This document shows, piece after piece, positions 28,638-38,077 of a stretch of DNA of 64,000 nucleotides. The notes below the pieces were generated by a model. That model had not been told where the DNA came from and did no database searches. It saw only the letters and a list, made by a program, of their open reading frames with translations. How positions within the stretch are numbered: position 1 is the first letter of the stretch; the number at the start of each line of letters is the position of its first letter. The translations under genes and the position numbers were made by a program. Origin of the DNA: Cellvibrionaceae bacterium (GTDB lineage Bacteria; Pseudomonadota; Gammaproteobacteria; Pseudomonadales; Cellvibrionaceae); NCBI GenBank assembly GCA_021151525.1, contig JAGKXD010000023.1, forward strand, positions 26,470-90,469, written 5' to 3'.

Positions 28638-28645
28638 AACGAAAA

Positions 28646-29164
28646 CTAATCTCGGATTGCCCGTATGGGAATCTCTCCTTTCAACAACTCCTCTCGGGCC
28701 TCATATTCATCCTTACTTAATCCTCGAGATGATCTAGCAACAGAGCTTTCATGTCGGCGTCCCTCGTGGTGACCAAGGCGACGCGAGTTTTGCGTAGGGG
28801 TTGAGCGCGAACTCGTCTTGCGCGAGGATTTATCTTCACCAGCTTTACGCGTAAATATGACAAACACCGAAACCAAAATAATTCCGATTAACCAAATACC
28901 TATCATGACTTTTATGAGTGGCAATATCGCTGGCAAGCCTTGCGACATCCCCTCAAATACCAAGGTGTAAATCGCGGGAGCCATGGTCATAGTTTGCGCA
29001 TCTATCGCATAGGGCGTAAACAAAATTGTCATGACAGTGACAACTGCGCTATAGCGGACAAAACGCCATGCCCACAGGAACATCCACCAAGCGGCGATGG
29101 TGCAGCCAAGGCTGCCGGCAAAATAAATCGCCCATGCGTATTGAATTGTGGTTAATTGATTCAT
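28646..29164 (-). CDS. Inner-membrane protein with basic C-terminal tail, unknown function
   Basis: A ~172-residue protein with about three transmembrane helices (residues ~8-30, ~34-52, and ~82-105) and a strongly basic Ser/Arg-rich tail (~110-160; RKTSSRSTPTQNSRR, HESSVARSSRG). The start at 29164 gives MNQLTTIQYAW. It follows ycgN by only 11 bases and ends the dnaX-side operon with its own terminator; a small membrane gene after ycgN/ycgL is also found in Pseudomonas. No enzyme motif is visible. Confidence 0.7.
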   Translation of the reverse strand: MNQLTTIQYAWAIYFAGSLGCTIAAWWMFLWAWRFVRYSAVVTVMTILFTPYAIDAQTMTMAPAIYTLVFEGMSQGLPAILPLIKVMIGIWLIGIILVSVFVIFTRKAGEDKSSRKTSSRSTPTQNSRRLGHHEGRRHESSVARSSRGLSKDEYEAREELLKGEIPIRAIRD

Positions 29165-29175
29165 GGATTCTCTCC

Positions 29176-29616
29176 TTACACCCAACGCACAACGTAATCT
29201 TCAAGATCATCGACCTTGACGGAATTTTCGTGCACCACCAGCCCCGCCACCGACATACCCGCTTTGTGTACCGAATCCGGATCGCCCGAAACCAGCGGAT
29301 GCCAATCAAACAGTGGAACGCCTTCATCAATTAAACGATAGGCGCAGGTTTCAGGCAACCAGTAAGTATCTTTAACCGATTCCGGAGTGAGGGTTATGCA
29401 ATCGGGAATATGCTTTTGGCGCTCTGAGTACACTTGGCATTTGCACGAATCGTGATCGAGAAAACGACAGGCAACCTTGGTGTAGTAGACATCGCCCGTA
29501 TCCTCATCTTCCAATTTGTGCAGACAACATTTGCCACAACCATCGCACAGAGATTCAAACTCCGTTTGCGACATCTCATGTAATTTTTTCGCTCGCCAAA
29601 AAACTTGTACTGGCAT
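29176..29616 (-). CDS. ycgN: YcgN family cysteine-cluster protein (UPF0260)
   Basis: A 146-residue protein with the family cysteine cluster: CDGCGKCCLHKLEDED, then ACRFLDHDSCKCQVY and HIPDCITL, ending with the conserved TYWLPETCAYRL and LFDWHPLVSGD. The pattern suggests an iron-sulfur or zinc cluster, but the function is unknown. The start at 29616 (MPVQVFWRAK) matches E. coli YcgN in layout. It lies 23 bases after ycgL. Confidence 0.92.
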   Translation of the reverse strand: MPVQVFWRAKKLHEMSQTEFESLCDGCGKCCLHKLEDEDTGDVYYTKVACRFLDHDSCKCQVYSERQKHIPDCITLTPESVKDTYWLPETCAYRLIDEGVPLFDWHPLVSGDPDSVHKAGMSVAGLVVHENSVKVDDLEDYVVRWV

Positions 29617-29639
29617 TTTACTTAACCTGTCTCGTTTGA

Positions 29640-29933
29640 TTAACCAGAAAGCTTTGAATTTTTGGCGCGCATTTCCTGCATTTCTGGATCTTGCTGATTA
29701 CGCGGTGGCATTTGTAAATAATAGCCTTGCGATTCCAGAGATTCTGCGACTTTTTCTACGCTCACACGCGCCAATTTTTTATCGGGCGTGAGCAACAGCA
29801 CCATAGCCGGTTGCGGTGTACCGAATAGTTTTAATAGCTCTTCTGGAACCTTGGTTAAACCTTCTTCCTTTTTAACGTAAAGATACATGCCCTCTTCTTT
29901 TGGGCTGCGATAAATCTGGCAAATAATTTTCAT
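29640..29933 (-). CDS. ycgL: YcgL domain protein
   Basis: A 97-residue protein beginning [20 protein letters not shown], the family N-terminus, which decides the start at 29933; the upstream ATG at 30035 lies inside rnd. The conserved [17 protein letters not shown] and [11 protein letters not shown] segments follow. In Pseudomonas and E. coli, YcgL-like genes are linked to rnd or minC and are thought to affect RNase D in heterologous tests. The 28-base gap to rnd indicates the same transcript. Confidence 0.9.
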   Translation of the reverse strand: MKIICQIYRSPKEEGMYLYVKKEEGLTKVPEELLKLFGTPQPAMVLLLTPDKKLARVSVEKVAESLESQGYYLQMPPRNQQDPEMQEMRAKNSKLSG

Positions 29934-29961
29934 GCGCTTTTCGTACTCAATAGCAATATGC

Positions 29962-31149
29962 TTATTCAATGATAGTTGGTGAAATAGACTCGTCAGCGTC
30001 CTGCCCTTGATCATTCGCACCGGGATTTTGGGCAACCTCTAACAATCCTTTTCCAATAACTTCATAGCGCCATCCCAGCAAACGTTCTGGCAAGACGTAG
30101 GTTCCACCGTTCATACCTGAGCGAGTAACGGCTTCATATTCTTTTTTTCGAATTAATAATTCGGGCGGCAAATTCAAAACTTCCGCCACTTCGCGCACAT
30201 ATTTTTTTAACGCTTTCATAAGCGCAGCTTGACTGAGCGCAAGCGGAGCATCCAAACGCGCAGGCCAGGAATGGGCATCAGTTGCAGCGCTGGTTTTAAT
30301 AATATTAAGCAATGTTTCCGTATCGCCGCGCAAAGTGCGTGCAGGAATATCTTCAATGCGCTGCAAATGCACAGCATCTTGCGGCTGCTTGCGCGCCATT
30401 TCAAACAGTGACGGCTCTTTGATTAAACGGTTGCGCGGAATGTCGCGCGCGCGCGCTTCTGTTTCACGCCAAATGCAAAGGTCACGCAAAATAGCCAATT
30501 CTTGTGGGCGCAACTTCCACGCAAAACCTACCTTATGAAATGCATCGCTGTAATCATCAGGTTTGCGCGCATTGCTCACCAAATCTGCACAATCACTTTT
30601 CACCCATTGCAAACGTTCGCTGGCTTTTAAAGTCTGTAGCAACTTGCCGTACACAATCAGCATGTGTGCAACATCCAAAGCGGCATATTTTAATTGCGAT
30701 GCACTAAGCGGGCGCTGCAACCAATCGGAACGCGTTTCATCTTTAGGAATTTCAACACCGAGAACGGCTTTCACCAAACCGGCATAACCGAGCGAAAAAC
30801 CAAAACCAGCAAAAGCTGCGGCGATTTGCGTATCAAAAATGGGTGATGGGACAATTCCTAGCAAACGTTCGAAAACTTCAATATCTTCTGAACAAGAATG
30901 TAGAACCTTTATAACTTGATCATTCAACATTAATTCACGTAGGGGTGAAAAATCCTGAATCGCAAGCGGATCAATTAAGTAACTGATTTTACCGTCGCCG
31001 AGTTGAATTAAACCTGCTATCGGATAAAAAGTATCCGTGCGCATAAATTCAGTATCAACAGCAATAGCTGCCTGCTGGCTCAGGCGCGCGCATAAATCCG
31101 CAAGCTCTGCGTCCTGCGCAATCCAAACTGGTTCAGTAGAGAGAATCAT
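29962..31149 (-). CDS. rnd: Ribonuclease D
   Basis: A 395-residue 3'-5' exoribonuclease that trims tRNA and other small RNA 3' ends. The DEDDy exonuclease core has Asp-x-Glu in [14 protein letters not shown], the second Asp in [12 protein letters not shown] and the Tyr-x3-Asp in [11 protein letters not shown]. Two HRDC-like domains follow (~220-370). The length is slightly longer than E. coli. Part of the dnaX-ybaB-recR-rnd-ycgL-ycgN set; the start is 3 bases after the recR stop. Confidence 0.95.
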   Translation of the reverse strand: MILSTEPVWIAQDAELADLCARLSQQAAIAVDTEFMRTDTFYPIAGLIQLGDGKISYLIDPLAIQDFSPLRELMLNDQVIKVLHSCSEDIEVFERLLGIVPSPIFDTQIAAAFAGFGFSLGYAGLVKAVLGVEIPKDETRSDWLQRPLSASQLKYAALDVAHMLIVYGKLLQTLKASERLQWVKSDCADLVSNARKPDDYSDAFHKVGFAWKLRPQELAILRDLCIWRETEARARDIPRNRLIKEPSLFEMARKQPQDAVHLQRIEDIPARTLRGDTETLLNIIKTSAATDAHSWPARLDAPLALSQAALMKALKKYVREVAEVLNLPPELLIRKKEYEAVTRSGMNGGTYVLPERLLGWRYEVIGKGLLEVAQNPGANDQGQDADESISPTIIE

Positions 31150-31152
31150 AAA

Positions 31153-31761
31153 TTAAAAACTTCTACGGCTGGAAAAAGCGTGAGCCAAGGTTCCGCCGTC
31201 AATAAATTCAAGTTCGCCACCAAGGGGAACACCGTGCGCAATACGCGAGACAAGTACATTGTGATGCTTAGCGCGCTCACTAATGTAATAAGCAGTTGCT
31301 TCACCTTCTACGGTAGGATTGGTTGCGAGAATAATTTCTTTAATCGGCTCACCACTTGCAGCACTTTGCTGCAATAAATTAATTAATTGATCTATACCAA
31401 TATCTTCCGGGCCAATGCCATCAATTGGCGATAAGTGGCCGAGCAATACAAAATATTTACCTTGGTAAGTACCCGCCTGCTCAATCGCCAATACATCTGC
31501 CGGAGTTTCCACTACGCAAATAATAGAGTTGTCGCGTCGACTGTTATTGCAAATACCACAGTGAGTTTGCTCTGTGAGCGTGCGGCAGCGCTGACAGCGG
31601 CCAACACCTTCCACAGCTTTATGTAAACTCTGCGCCAAACGCTCAGCTCCTTCGCGATCACGCTCTAATAAATGCAAGGCCATACGCTGTGCGGATTTAG
31701 GACCGACACCGGGCAAGCAACGTAAGGAGGACATAAGTTCGTCAATTAAGGGGCTGAACAT
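31153..31761 (-). CDS. recR: Recombination mediator RecR
   Basis: A 202-residue ring-forming protein that helps RecO load RecA on SSB-coated gaps. The helix-hairpin-helix ([16 protein letters not shown]), four-cysteine zinc finger ([16 protein letters not shown]) and Toprim domain ([33 protein letters not shown]) are intact. It lies in the usual dnaX-ybaB-recR order, but the 152-base gap to ybaB contains a copy of the dispersed palindromic element. Confidence 0.96.
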   Translation of the reverse strand: MFSPLIDELMSSLRCLPGVGPKSAQRMALHLLERDREGAERLAQSLHKAVEGVGRCQRCRTLTEQTHCGICNNSRRDNSIICVVETPADVLAIEQAGTYQGKYFVLLGHLSPIDGIGPEDIGIDQLINLLQQSAASGEPIKEIILATNPTVEGEATAYYISERAKHHNVLVSRIAHGVPLGGELEFIDGGTLAHAFSSRRSF

Positions 31762-31805
31762 TAAATTTTATTTCTCAATGATTTTTCTGCGATCTCGCAA
31801 TAAAG

Positions 31806-31896
31806 AATAGTGTTTAATTCAAAACCGTACGAGGCATGGATGCCGAGACGAGCCTACACGGATGTATTTACGGCGAGTTTTGAATTGAACACTATT
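31806..31896. repeat. Dispersed nested-palindrome intergenic element, copy 2
   Basis: The reverse complement of this 91-bp region matches 5685-5779 almost base for base in the core. Arms AATAGTGTTTAATTCAAAAC (31806-31825) and 31877-31896 pair over 20 bp with one mismatch. The inner hairpins are TACA/TGTA and GGCA/TGCC, again with TCCN loops. The outer arm sequences differ from copy 1 but remain self-complementary. It lies between ybaB and recR. Confidence 0.85.
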
Positions 31897-31913
31897 TTTT
31901 ATTCATTTATAAA

Positions 31914-32231
31914 TCAAAACGGCATTTTAAAATCTGCAGGCAAACCCATGCCTGCAGTCATCTTCGCCATTTGATCGCGGTTTTGTGTTTCCACTTTTCG
32001 CACCGCATCATTCACAGCAGCAGCCAATAAATCTTCGAGCATTTCTTTATCTTCGCTCATCAAGCTCGCATCAATGTGTACGCGTTTTACATCGTGACGA
32101 CCAGTCATCACCACCGAAACCAAACCTGCACCCGCCTCACCTTTTACTTCTGCATGCGCAAGGTCGTCTTGCATTTTTTGCATGTTAGCTTGCATTTGCT
32201 GTGCTTGTTTCATTAAGTCGCCGATATTCAT
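31914..32231 (-). CDS. ybaB: Nucleoid-associated protein YbaB/EbfC
   Basis: A 105-residue protein of the YbaB/EbfC family: [17 protein letters not shown], then [20 protein letters not shown] and the C-terminal [16 protein letters not shown]. The tweezer-shaped dimers bind DNA and contribute to nucleoid structure. It starts 24 bases after dnaX and precedes recR. Confidence 0.95.
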   Translation of the reverse strand: MNIGDLMKQAQQMQANMQKMQDDLAHAEVKGEAGAGLVSVVMTGRHDVKRVHIDASLMSEDKEMLEDLLAAAVNDAVRKVETQNRDQMAKMTAGMGLPADFKMPF

Positions 32232-32255
32232 AGCATTCTCTTTTTAAATCTGTAT

Positions 32256-34238
32256 TTAAATTGCTTGGATAGTTTCTTCACGCAGGGTCGCGCCAAAATG
32301 TTCAATAAGTTGCAATACAATTGGATCAGTTTTTATCGCATTTACCGCATTGGCATAACGCTCTTCTTGATGACGTTTGGCGATGAGCGCTGGTGATTCA
32401 GCGGTTAATTTTCCCGGCTGGATTTTTACGTGAACTCGCTCAATAAAATAACCGCTGAGTAAATCTGCCAAACGCTGCTGATGACTTGGGTCATAAAGCG
32501 TGCTGTTGTTTTCATCGACAATAAATTGAAAGTCATTGCCATTGCGAGCCACGAGCTGACAGTTAGCCACCGTGCTCTGCAAAATTCCTGTCACCCCCAA
32601 GCCCAAATAAATTTCTGGCCAATCTTGCGGTGTGGCCTGCTCGTACGAAATTTTGCGCACCGATGCCGGAGCTGCAGCAGGCAATTCTGGCACCGCTGGA
32701 ACGACAGGAAGTTCAGGCTTTATTTCAGGTGTTATTACTGCAGAAATATTCGCCTGAGTTTCAGGCGCTTCAGACTTTTTTGGTTCGGGTACCTCATCGG
32801 GTACTAAGCCATAATCGCCTGCATCCAAATAAGCGGGTGCATCTGCATATTCGTCGTACTCGTCACCACTGATTTCAGGCGCGTTATCGTAAGGCCCATC
32901 AAAAGGTGGTGGCGATTGTGACGTAGTTGATTGCTGTGGAGCTATTGGCTGTTGCGGTGCTATTGGTTGCTGCGGTGCTACCGATGCAACCTGTTGAACT
33001 ACAGCAGCAGGTGCTTGCTGAATGTGCTCAGAAGCAGACTGAACAGGGGCTGCAGCAGCTTGTACTGGTACTTGTGGTGCGGCAGCTGGCTTAACTTGCG
33101 CAACAGATTGCGATGCGGATTGAGGGAGCGCCTGTGTAGGAACATCAATTAGGCCCTGCGGCTTAAATGCCAACATGCGCAAAAGCACCATTTCAAAACC
33201 GGCGCGAGCATCAGGTGCGAGCGGCAAATCGCGACGCCCCAAGAGCGCCGTTTGATAAAACAATTGCACATCTTCTGCCGGCAATTGTTGCGCGAGCTGC
33301 ATAATGCGCTCTTTATCACCGTGGCTGTTATCCACCGCCTCCGGCAGCGCTTGGGCAATGGCGATACGATGCAAAACCGACAGCATTTCCGCTAACGCAT
33401 TGGCGTAATCAGGCGCTTGTTCCGCCATATTTTGTACGGCGCCAAGAATCGCCTTACCATCCAAAGATGCCAGTGCATTTACGATTTCATAAACCGCTGC
33501 TTGATCTAAAGTACCCAGCATAGCGGCCACTTCAGATTGGGTAATTTTGCCTGAACCGTAGGAAATCGATTGGTCTGTAAGACTTAAGGCATCGCGCATA
33601 CTGCCATCGGCTGCGCGCCCCAAAAGCCAAAGCGCGCTTTCTTCGAAAGGAATCACCTCTTGCTCAAGCACAAACTTGAGATGATTAACGATGCGCTCAG
33701 GCGTCATATTTTTAAGGTTGAACTGCAGGCAGCGCGACAGAATCGTCATAGGCAACTTTTGCGGATCAGTCGTCGCGAGCAAGAATTTTACATGCGGTGG
33801 AGGCTCTTCTAAGGTTTTCAGCAGCGCGTTAAAACTGCTGTTGGAGAGCATGTGAACTTCGTCGATCAGGTAAACCTTGTAGCGGCCGCGAGTCGGTGCA
33901 TATTGGACGTTTTCCAGTAATTCGCGCGTATCTTCAACCTTGGTACGCGAGGCTGCATCCACCTCGATCAAATCTACAAAACGGCCTTCAGCAATTTCTC
34001 GACAAGCAGAGCAAGTGCCGCAAGGTTCAGAGCTAACGCCAGTTTCGCAGTTAAGGCATTTGGCCAAAATGCGGGCGATAGTCGTTTTACCAACACCGCG
34101 CGTACCGGTAAACAAATAGGCATGGTGTAAACGATTGTGATCGAGCGCGTTGATCAGCGCCTGCAAAACATGCTCTTGCCCAACCATTTCACGGAAAATA
34201 CGCGGACGCCATTTGCGAGCGAGAACTTGATAACTCAT
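32256..34238 (-). CDS. dnaX: DNA polymerase III subunit tau (and gamma by frameshift)
   Basis: A 660-residue clamp-loader ATPase. AAA+ motifs: Walker A TGTRGVGKTT, four zinc-finger cysteines (CLNCETGVSSEPCGTC), Walker B YLIDEVHML, sensor LLATTDPQKLP. Domains IV-V, which bind DnaB and the alpha subunit, follow a Pro/Gln/Ala-rich linker (~385-450) with tandem APQQPI repeats. At codons 486-488 the sequence CC-A-AAA-AAG is a -1 slippery heptamer with flanking signals (see 32751-32795), which would give a gamma-like product of about 489 residues. It lies directly downstream of the 4.5S RNA gene, as in Pseudomonas. Confidence 0.96.
   Translation of the reverse strand: MSYQVLARKWRPRIFREMVGQEHVLQALINALDHNRLHHAYLFTGTRGVGKTTIARILAKCLNCETGVSSEPCGTCSACREIAEGRFVDLIEVDAASRTKVEDTRELLENVQYAPTRGRYKVYLIDEVHMLSNSSFNALLKTLEEPPPHVKFLLATTDPQKLPMTILSRCLQFNLKNMTPERIVNHLKFVLEQEVIPFEESALWLLGRAADGSMRDALSLTDQSISYGSGKITQSEVAAMLGTLDQAAVYEIVNALASLDGKAILGAVQNMAEQAPDYANALAEMLSVLHRIAIAQALPEAVDNSHGDKERIMQLAQQLPAEDVQLFYQTALLGRRDLPLAPDARAGFEMVLLRMLAFKPQGLIDVPTQALPQSASQSVAQVKPAAAPQVPVQAAAAPVQSASEHIQQAPAAVVQQVASVAPQQPIAPQQPIAPQQSTTSQSPPPFDGPYDNAPEISGDEYDEYADAPAYLDAGDYGLVPDEVPEPKKSEAPETQANISAVITPEIKPELPVVPAVPELPAAAPASVRKISYEQATPQDWPEIYLGLGVTGILQSTVANCQLVARNGNDFQFIVDENNSTLYDPSHQQRLADLLSGYFIERVHVKIQPGKLTAESPALIAKRHQEERYANAVNAIKTDPIVLQLIEHFGATLREETIQAI
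32751..32795 (-). promoter_or_regulatory. Programmed -1 ribosomal frameshift cassette in dnaX
   Basis: On the coding strand: SD-like GAGG (32795-32792), ten bases, slippery A-AAA-AAG (32781-32775) in the zero frame, seven bases, and a perfect 7-bp hairpin CGCCTGA-AAC-TCAGGCG (32767-32751). After slipping, the -1 frame reads one codon (GTC) and then TGA. The three stimulators and the immediate stop match the E. coli dnaX arrangement. Confidence 0.85.
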
Positions 34239-34390
34239 GCCAGTTGCTAACCCTAAGAAAAACCAAAGAGAGATCGCTAAAAATGGGGGCGATTATAGCC
34301 TTATAGGGCCAAAATAGACACGCGAAAGATCGCTAACCAAGAACTGGAATGTGGAAATTCAAACAGGGAAAAATACGAGATTGGAGGCAA

Positions 34391-34490
<100 letters not shown>

Positions 34491-34607
34491 CACCATAGCG
34501 GCTTGCAGGCTTTAAAAACTACGCACTTTGCAAGAGGCGCGCATTATCAACAGTTTCAATTCGCATTGCAAGGCGCAATTGCACCTTGCTCGCACCGTTT
34601 TAGAGGA

Positions 34608-35261
34608 TTACTGCTGAATGGGGATTAACTTAATTTCTACGCGACGGTTGGCCTGACGCCCCTCTTCACTGGCATTGCTGGCGATGGGGTTGGCTGGGCC
34701 ATAACCGGCAGAATCAATGCGATCACCCGCCACACCCTGCGCCAATAAATAGCTGCGCACCGCACCGGCACGATCCTCACTCAAGCGTTGGTTAAGCGAC
34801 AGAGGTCCAGTTGAATCGGTAAAACCGCTAATGCGCACGGTGGTTTGATCATATTGCTTAAGTGCTTGTGCAACTGAATTCAATACTGAGTAGAAATCTG
34901 AGCGAATATCAGACTTACCGACGGCAAAGGTGATGTTGCCAGGCATAATCAAATTCAAATCATTGCCTTGGCGATTAACCTGTACGCCGCTGTCTTTCAG
35001 CTTTTCACGCAACTCTTTTTCTTGTTTGTCCATATAGTGACCAACGCCGCCACCAACTGCAGCACCAATCACAGCACCCGTCACCGCTCCACGCCCGCGA
35101 TCACTTTTGCTTGATACAGCTGCACCCAACACAGCACCGGCGATAGCACCTATACCAGCGCCTTTACCCGTTCTGTTGGGATTTTTCTCACCTGTTTGTG
35201 GGTCTACAGTCGCGCAGCCGGTAAACGCTAGAATCGATAAAAATACAATTAATTTTTTCAT
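34608..35261 (-). CDS. OmpA-family lipoprotein with glycine-zipper region (YiaD-like)
   Basis: A ~217-residue lipoprotein. Start at 35261: MKKLIVFLSILAFTGC gives a lipobox with Cys16. Residues ~35-90 are a glycine-zipper region (GKGAGIGAIAGAVLGAAV; GAVIGAAVGGGVGHYMD), and the C-terminal ~110 residues are an OmpA-like peptidoglycan-binding domain with TVRISGFTDSTGP, NQRLSEDRAGAVRSYL and NRRVEIKLIP. It probably tethers the outer membrane to the cell wall. YiaD is the closest known E. coli protein. Confidence 0.88.
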   Translation of the reverse strand: MKKLIVFLSILAFTGCATVDPQTGEKNPNRTGKGAGIGAIAGAVLGAAVSSKSDRGRGAVTGAVIGAAVGGGVGHYMDKQEKELREKLKDSGVQVNRQGNDLNLIMPGNITFAVGKSDIRSDFYSVLNSVAQALKQYDQTTVRISGFTDSTGPLSLNQRLSEDRAGAVRSYLLAQGVAGDRIDSAGYGPANPIASNASEEGRQANRRVEIKLIPIQQ

Positions 35262-35526
35262 GGTGTTTCTCTCATTAAACAACTTCATTAAATGACTTTA
35301 CTAACAAACCCGACAAAAAACAGGATGCGCACTAAAACTTGCGCCGCTATTTTATCTGAACTTTGTATAGACGCAGCTATCTATAAAAAGTTCGTGCGAT
35401 GAATCTTGCGCATGCCCCAAAAATAAAGCAGTTGGCAAGCGAGTGTGGTACTGCCAGAATACTTAACTTTCCATTTTTGATATTTACCTGCATCTTACGG
35501 ATGCGGGCACTATAGGCAAAGCAACT

Positions 35527-36045
35527 ATGCACAGCAAATATATCAACCGAATTTTTGGCCTATTATTGATAAGCCTGATTGCAGGCTGTAAAACTTACTC
35601 CGTCAGTGTTAACAACAAGGTTGTTTATACGCCGCCGTCTCTCTTCAAAGATTTTGCGATTGCCGATGCGCATTTGCGCTCGTGTGTTGAGCAAACTATT
35701 CTCGACAATCAAATCACCAAAGCTGAAGATTTGAAGCAACTCAATTGTAGTCACGCCGGTATTGATTCGCTTGCCGGCTTGGAAAGATTTTACGGCATTG
35801 AACAACTGAATTTGGCAGAAAATGCGCTGCAATCAATCAATCCAATTACCAACTTCAGCAAATTAAAAGTATTGATTTTACGTAAAAATAACTTAACAAG
35901 CGCTGAACCATTGTTACACTTGTTGGCATTGCGTGAAGTGGATGTTTCGGAAAATGCGAAACTAGTATGCGGAGATTTAAAGCAAGTTGCTGCTAATTCT
36001 CATCAAGGGGATTTAAAGTTGGTGCCACCTGAACAGTGTAAATAA
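35527..36045 (+). CDS. Small leucine-rich-repeat lipoprotein
   Basis: A 172-residue protein with a lipobox near residue 21 (LLISLIAGCKTYS). Residues ~75-140 are internalin-like leucine-rich repeats: LAGLERFYGIEQLNLAENAL, ITNFSKLKVLILRKNNL, LALREVDVSEN, with a capping Cys pair (NCSHAGI, KLVCGDL). Such LRRs bind proteins. The location is probably the outer membrane. No similar gene is adjacent and I cannot name a function. It stands alone between two convergent minus genes. Confidence 0.75.
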   Translation: MHSKYINRIFGLLLISLIAGCKTYSVSVNNKVVYTPPSLFKDFAIADAHLRSCVEQTILDNQITKAEDLKQLNCSHAGIDSLAGLERFYGIEQLNLAENALQSINPITNFSKLKVLILRKNNLTSAEPLLHLLALREVDVSENAKLVCGDLKQVAANSHQGDLKLVPPEQCK

Positions 36046-36080
36046 TCACCAGACTTTAAAATTACACGAAGCAATAAAAG

Positions 36081-36117
36081 AAAAAGCTATGCGGATTTGA
36101 TTCTGCATAGCTTTTTT
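36081..36117. terminator. Bidirectional terminator after the LRR lipoprotein
   Basis: AAAAAGCTATGC pairs with GCATAGCTTTTT (12 bp, 12-base loop). It serves the plus gene ending at 36045 and the minus PilZ gene ending at 36119. Confidence 0.9.
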
Positions 36118-36118
36118 A

Positions 36119-36385
36119 TTAACGAACAAACATTAAACCAATCGTATTTCTAAACTGGTGCATCACTTTCATGCGCACAGGCTCGTGATTGATTGGACCG
36201 ATGGATTTTCTGAACATCACCATGACTTCAGTACCAACCGGAGGACAAGGCTGATTTTCAATTTGCACTTGTGCGCCGCCATCTGACACGTCTTTTGCAA
36301 AACCTACAATGGTTCCAAAACTGGGATTGCTCATTTCCACACGCACCGATGTGGTAGTCCGTTCAAATAGACGTCTCTCGATCAC
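36119..36385 (-). CDS. PilZ domain protein, short
   Basis: An 88-residue single PilZ domain with RRLFERTTTSVRV (RxxxR type motif) and DVSDGGAQV (DxSxxG). It should bind cyclic di-GMP. It is the second PilZ protein of this window besides the one at 12554. It lies 114 bases downstream of purC on the same strand; no functional link is implied. Confidence 0.85.
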   Translation of the reverse strand: MIERRLFERTTTSVRVEMSNPSFGTIVGFAKDVSDGGAQVQIENQPCPPVGTEVMVMFRKSIGPINHEPVRMKVMHQFRNTIGLMFVR

Positions 36386-36498
36386 AGCAGATCTCCTTCA
36401 TTTTTATATCGTTTATCAGCAGAGATCTAAGAGCGAACTATTTTCGCTCTTAGCTATACATCTAAAACTTTAAATCTATTTAAAAACGTTAAATCTAC

Positions 36499-37209
36499 TT
36501 AGAAAGTTAAGCCTAAGCGGTTACCAACAATCTCGTAAGATTCAACAACATTACCCAAGTTTTGGCGGAAACGGTCTTTATCCAATTTCTCGCGGGTATC
36601 TTTATCCCACAGGCGGCAGCCATCAGGAGAGAACTCATCACCTAAAATAACTTCACCTTTGAACAAACCAAATTCCACTTTGAAATCCACCAACAGCATA
36701 TTGCCACTAGCAAACAATTCTTTTAATACTGCATTAATTTTGAAGGTCAATTCTTTCATGCGCGCCAATTGCTCGGTAGTTGCCCAACCGAAAGATTGCA
36801 CGTGTGATTCGTTAACCATTGGGTCACCCAGCGCATCATTTTTCAAAAACAATTCGAAAGTTGGTGGATTCAACTCCAAACCTTCTTGCACACCCAAGCG
36901 ACGTACCAATGAACCCGCAGCCAAATTGCGCACAACACATTCAACTGGAATCATGTCCATTTTTTTCACGAGCACTTCATTGTCGGACAACAATTTCTCG
37001 AAGTGAGTTGGAATGCCAGCTGCTTGCAGCTTGCCCATAATGAAGGCATTGAATTTGTTGTTTACCATGCCTTTACGATCCAACTGTTCGATTCTTTTGC
37101 CATCGAATGCAGAGGTGTCGTTACGGAAAACCATGATCACGCGATCTGGATCATCGGTTTTATAAACAGATTTTGCTTTGCCCGCATAGAGCTCTTCGCG
37201 CTTTTCCAT
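36499..37209 (-). CDS. purC: Phosphoribosylaminoimidazole-succinocarboxamide synthase PurC
   Basis: A ~236-residue SAICAR synthetase of purine synthesis, which joins CAIR and aspartate with [23 protein letters not shown] is the family N-terminus and sets the start at ATG 37209; a GTG four codons upstream is also in frame. Conserved segments include [39 protein letters not shown] and [14 protein letters not shown]. It is the last gene of the dapA-bamC-MBL-purC order known in Pseudomonas. Confidence 0.96.
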   Translation of the reverse strand: MEKREELYAGKAKSVYKTDDPDRVIMVFRNDTSAFDGKRIEQLDRKGMVNNKFNAFIMGKLQAAGIPTHFEKLLSDNEVLVKKMDMIPVECVVRNLAAGSLVRRLGVQEGLELNPPTFELFLKNDALGDPMVNESHVQSFGWATTEQLARMKELTFKINAVLKELFASGNMLLVDFKVEFGLFKGEVILGDEFSPDGCRLWDKDTREKLDKDRFRQNLGNVVESYEIVGNRLGLTF

Positions 37210-37285
37210 TGTTGTACTCACTTAAGTTGAAATTAATTCTAGTAGACTTTTTGGATAATGCTCAGACAGTCGCAACAATGCGCTC

Positions 37286-38077
37286 TTACTGAACAATTGC
37301 CAGCCAGTCAAAACCTTGATCCTGACAGGCGTAGGTTACTTGCTTTACGGACTGGGTAACGGGCTCAAGCGCCGCGCGCGCCACTTCCAATGAATTGTTC
37401 TTTTGGCTGATATGAGCCACCACCAAATGCTGCAAACGCTGAGTATCAATTCGCTGCAGGAAACCGGCCGCCTGCTGATTACTTAAATGACCCCATTGAC
37501 CGCCGACCCGCTGTTTAAGCGAGGGGGGATAAGGGCCAGATGCCAACATAAACGGGTCGTGATTTGCTTCCAGCAGGATTGCATCGCACGCCTGATAGGC
37601 TGCTTCTACGTGGGGCGTAATACTACCTAAATCCGTCAGTATTCCCAAGCGCAAGCCTGCATATTCGAAAACAAATTGCGTTGGTTCGCGCGCATCATGA
37701 GGCACAGCAACTGGATTTACCTGCAAACCATTTAGCTGAAATGGTGTATAGGCGTGAATCAAATTGAGTTCGGGCAAATGCCCCAAATCTCTGCTTTGGT
37801 AGGTTCCGGGGGTCATGTAAACGGGAAGATGATACCGACGCGCCAAAGCGGCTACACCTTTAATGTGGTCGGAGTGCTCGTGGGTAACCAAAATTGCAGT
37901 CAGGTCTTGCGCGCGCTTGCCGAGTCGCATCAAACGCAACTCGGCCTCTTTCACACTAAACCCGCAGTCGATCAGGAGTGAGCCTTGCGCCCACTCCACC
38001 ATGGTGGCGTTTCCCCTACTCCCACTCCCTAAAGAAGCAAACCGCAGTTGCGCACCAGCAGAAAACAAATCCAGCAC
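37286..38077 (-). CDS. MBL-fold metallohydrolase (WalJ/YycJ-like)
   Basis: A 263-residue metallo-beta-lactamase-fold protein. The di-metal motif is THEHSDHIKG, with the Asp in LGILTDLG and the C-terminal His in HLVVAHIS. The N-terminus LRFASLGSGSRGNATMVEW is typical of the YycJ/WalJ group, thought to be a nuclease or phosphodiesterase. The GTG start at 38077 directly follows the bamC TAA, so coupling is likely. It lies between bamC and purC, as in Pseudomonas. Confidence 0.88.
   Translation of the reverse strand: MLDLFSAGAQLRFASLGSGSRGNATMVEWAQGSLLIDCGFSVKEAELRLMRLGKRAQDLTAILVTHEHSDHIKGVAALARRYHLPVYMTPGTYQSRDLGHLPELNLIHAYTPFQLNGLQVNPVAVPHDAREPTQFVFEYAGLRLGILTDLGSITPHVEAAYQACDAILLEANHDPFMLASGPYPPSLKQRVGGQWGHLSNQQAAGFLQRIDTQRLQHLVVAHISQKNNSLEVARAALEPVTQSVKQVTYACQDQGFDWLAIVQ

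Noticed and set aside
32935..33000. Short tandem repeats (APQQPI) in the dnaX linker
   Set aside because: Low-complexity coding repeats are common in this linker; no separate feature.
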